From Saccoglossus kowalevskii (taxonomy: Eukaryota > Hemichordata > Enteropneusta > Harrimaniidae), in contig NW_003149768.1 of NCBI RefSeq assembly GCF_000003605.2, forward strand, positions 185,268 through 205,573: a stretch of 20,306 bases of DNA, written 5' to 3'. The translations under genes were made by a program, and so were the position numbers. Of the stretch, positions 18,520 to 20,306 are shown one piece after another (position 1 is the stretch's first letter; every line of letters starts with the position of its first letter). A model generated the notes under the pieces. The model saw only the letters and a list, made by a program, of their open reading frames with translations. It was not told the DNA's origin and searched no databases.

Positions 18520-19390
18520 AAGCCTAGTAATACAAAAATATATCATTAACTAGATATGTAAACAAGAACAGTAGAGCGCAATGGTGGTTTAATTATCACT
18601 AATGTGTTAATTATTCTATGACAGCAACTTAATAACTTTTCAGTAGAAAAAAAAAAACATTGAACGGCGATTTACTTTTGTAAGTCAATGTATAGCTAAT
18701 TATAGTGAATGTAAATCGTTTGGGAAATCGCAGTCATAACAGTACATTAAAAAAGAAACCCGAAGATGGATGTAAGTAATACTAGTAAGTACACGCTCTA
18801 ACAGCAATCACCTGCATCAAAAAGTAAACGCATATGCATATTCAGCAATATAATCATATAGCAGATTTTGACCGTAGTTAAATAGCGGACTAGTTTGGAT
18901 AACACGGCTACATTCAACATGACATTGTGATTCAATTTAACTCATTTTAACACACAACACAATTACACTATTAATTCATATGAAAAAAATCGTGTGTGAA
19001 CATCAAAGAACACTTAGTATTTTGGTCGATGGATGTGATGCATTTAATGTGGTGTTGTCTAGCAAAATTAATTATCAGTGATATTCAATTTTGTTTTGTT
19101 AAACTTGAATCAACAATGGTAATCGCCATATTTCAGAAGATATTCCATGTCCATGACAATTTCAAACGTAAAACAGTATAGCATTTCAATACAGTTTATT
19201 TTACTGCCTGGCATATGGAACTTTTAAAATAATTTAACCCGGGCACATTCGTTTGTTGACACATTTCCCGATATACTCGCATTACAATTCAGACACTAGT
19301 GTTCTTGCCAATTTGCATAATATATCGTTTGAAAATAAACTTATGGTGAATATTGTTTGTTTCACCGCAACTCCCGTTTCGTCCGATCTG
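18520..19390. other. Non-coding stretch upstream of the secreted-peptide gene
   Basis: No gene is supported. ATGGAT|GTAAGT at 18766-18777 looks like a minimal start codon plus donor, but two codons are too little to support an exon. The 61-codon frame at 18996-19181 has no recognisable features. Confidence 0.4.
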
Positions 19391-19400
19391 ATAGCATGAA

Positions 19401-19438
19401 TATATAAATACAATGTCTGAAATTCAGTTACTCAACCT
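19401..19438 (+). promoter_or_regulatory. TATA-box core promoter of the secreted-peptide gene
   Basis: TATATAAATA at 19401-19410 is a consensus TATA box. About 30 bases on, TTACTCAACC (near 19428-19437) could hold the initiator, placing the start near 19432. That gives a leader of about 68 bases before the ATG at 19500. The spacing is right for a TATA-driven gene. An in-frame ATG at 19413 would lie upstream of this transcription start. Confidence 0.55.
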
Positions 19439-19499
19439 AGACCCGACTAATAACGTGTGTACATTGCTCGACGATCATCACAGAATACATTTATTCAAG

Positions 19500-19730
19500 A
19501 TGCAGTTCAGTTTGGTGTTTATGTTGGTAGCGCTGATGTTTGTGAGTATTAAGTACATAAATTGAAACTTATACTGCCATGCGATGACATCCTTGTATGT
19601 GTCGATGCGTTTTTTCATATTACGTCATCCAAATCAAAACTCTCAATAGGGAATAAATTTTGAAATGTTAGCCACTAAACATTTTGTTTACTATTTGTAT
19701 TACAGATGATTACAGACGGTTTCGATTATT
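19500..19730 (+). CDS. 5' end of a secreted peptide gene, two exons, incomplete
   Basis: Exon 1 (19500-19541) encodes MQFSLVFMLVALMF and ends in a consensus donor, TTT|GTGAGT. After a 164-base intron with a pyrimidine-rich end and TTACAG acceptor, exon 2 (19706-19730, 25 nt) reads MITDGFDY plus one base and stops at a perfect GTAAGT donor. The phases agree (0, then 1). Together the first ~19 residues form a hydrophobic signal peptide, with possible cleavage after ITDG. The product should enter the secretory pathway. A short signal exon followed by a mini-exon behind a TATA box is common in genes for abundant secreted peptides such as defence peptides, hormones or matrix proteins. Which kind this is cannot be told, because the mature part is not seen; no phase-1 exon was found in the remaining 570 bases. 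The ATG has A at -3. Confidence 0.55.
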
Positions 19731-19736
19731 GTAAGT

Positions 19737-20306
19737 TATACATACGTCATTTTTCTTCTCAAAATATTTATCACATATCAAATTATATGATGCTCTGGCA
19801 TAGGAAATTTAGATCGTATAAAGAACTTTTGACAATGTATTTGTTTTGTGAAATCTGGAATATAGGAAAAACTGACTGATAAATTTACACTTTTTATTGT
19901 TTAATGGATTATGCAATATCTCGTATACAATGGTAAAACACAATGCAAATCACTGTGTATGTTTCTCGTCCATTACATGCACTCACGTTAAGTCACAAAC
20001 AAGTTCGTTGCTCTATAAGATTGGTACACTAATAAATCGCCTCCCAGTAGCATATAAAAACAATAATAATGTTACTGAAATCGGGATGGTCATCATTTAC
20101 ATGTATATGTGCGAATGAATGAAACACAATTTGTTTACGAGACTTCTTGTAAAATAGTTGTGTGCATCTCAGCGACATTGCGAGACTTTCTCTCAAGACC
20201 GCCAAACATTACTCTCTTCGACTTGAAGCGTCGCGACGTGACACAACTAGCAGTGCAGGCAACTCAAAGTAAATCAACGTGACACAATAAACCGAACAAG
20301 CTCGGA
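19737..20306. other. Probable intron of the secreted-peptide gene, to window edge
   Basis: After the 25-nt exon no further exon could be identified. The 73-codon plus-strand frame at 19897-20118 has no acceptor in the right place and no recognisable features. The gene probably continues beyond the window. Confidence 0.35.

Noticed and set aside
18766..18777. ATGGAT followed by GTAAGT as a two-codon first exon
   Set aside because: Start and donor motifs this short arise by chance in AT-rich DNA. There is no promoter motif at the right distance and no partner exon.
1..20306. CRISPR arrays, operons, phage or plasmid features
   Set aside because: No regularly spaced direct repeats with unique spacers and no prokaryotic gene organisation. 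Everything readable is animal-type.

Overview
The window looks like nuclear DNA of a marine invertebrate animal. It is AT-rich and gene-poor, with consensus GT-AG splice sites, animal-type core promoters (TATA box, CpG-rich start region), many short inverted-repeat elements (MITEs), a decayed LINE and one animal-specific TRIM-NHL gene. Repeat style and intronless TRIM-NHL genes fit a lophotrochozoan (mollusc or brachiopod type), but a hemichordate or amphioxus cannot be excluded from sequence alone. No prokaryotic feature (operons, Shine-Dalgarno sites, CRISPR) was seen.

Layout. Positions 1-5200 are mostly non-coding. They hold a MITE-like element with a four-copy 42-bp minisatellite inside it (2944-3273), a weaker relative (4365-4558), a TATA candidate without an evident gene (3447) and simple repeats. 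Positions 5240-5860 form a CpG- and GC-richer island with a good candidate first coding exon on the minus strand (5703-5745) and a weaker one on the plus strand (5319-5404). Positions 6400-7310 hold a 141-bp hAT-like palindrome and two elements with related ends, at least one flanked by TTAA. Positions 8020-9010 and 10390-10990 carry an unusual degenerate array of short dyads (AAACACTTT..AAATGTGT and GGACA..TGTCC types). Between the two blocks lie a 124-bp hairpin element and a possible 71-nt exon. Positions 11224-11640 are the decayed C-terminal end of a LINE ORF2.

The one clear full-length gene is at 13494-15488 (+): a 664-residue intronless RING / B-box1 / B-box2 / coiled coil / NHL-repeat protein, a TRIM-family E3 ubiquitin ligase. 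It has a strong Kozak start and a poly(A) signal about 780 bases downstream. A 165-bp TTAA-flanked MITE occurs twice, inverted, at 12206-12370 and 18350-18514, so the copies lie on either side of the TRIM gene. A tRNA-like sequence (SINE head or pseudogene) lies at 17300-17382 (-).

At the right edge (19401-19730, +) a TATA box, a short leader, a signal-peptide exon with a GTGAGT donor and a 25-nt second exon mark the 5' end of a secreted-peptide gene that continues past the window or through exons I could not find. The genes show no evident functional link to one another. I do not see a convincing new biological system. The most interesting unexplained items are the secreted-peptide gene, the dyad array and the TTAA element pair.
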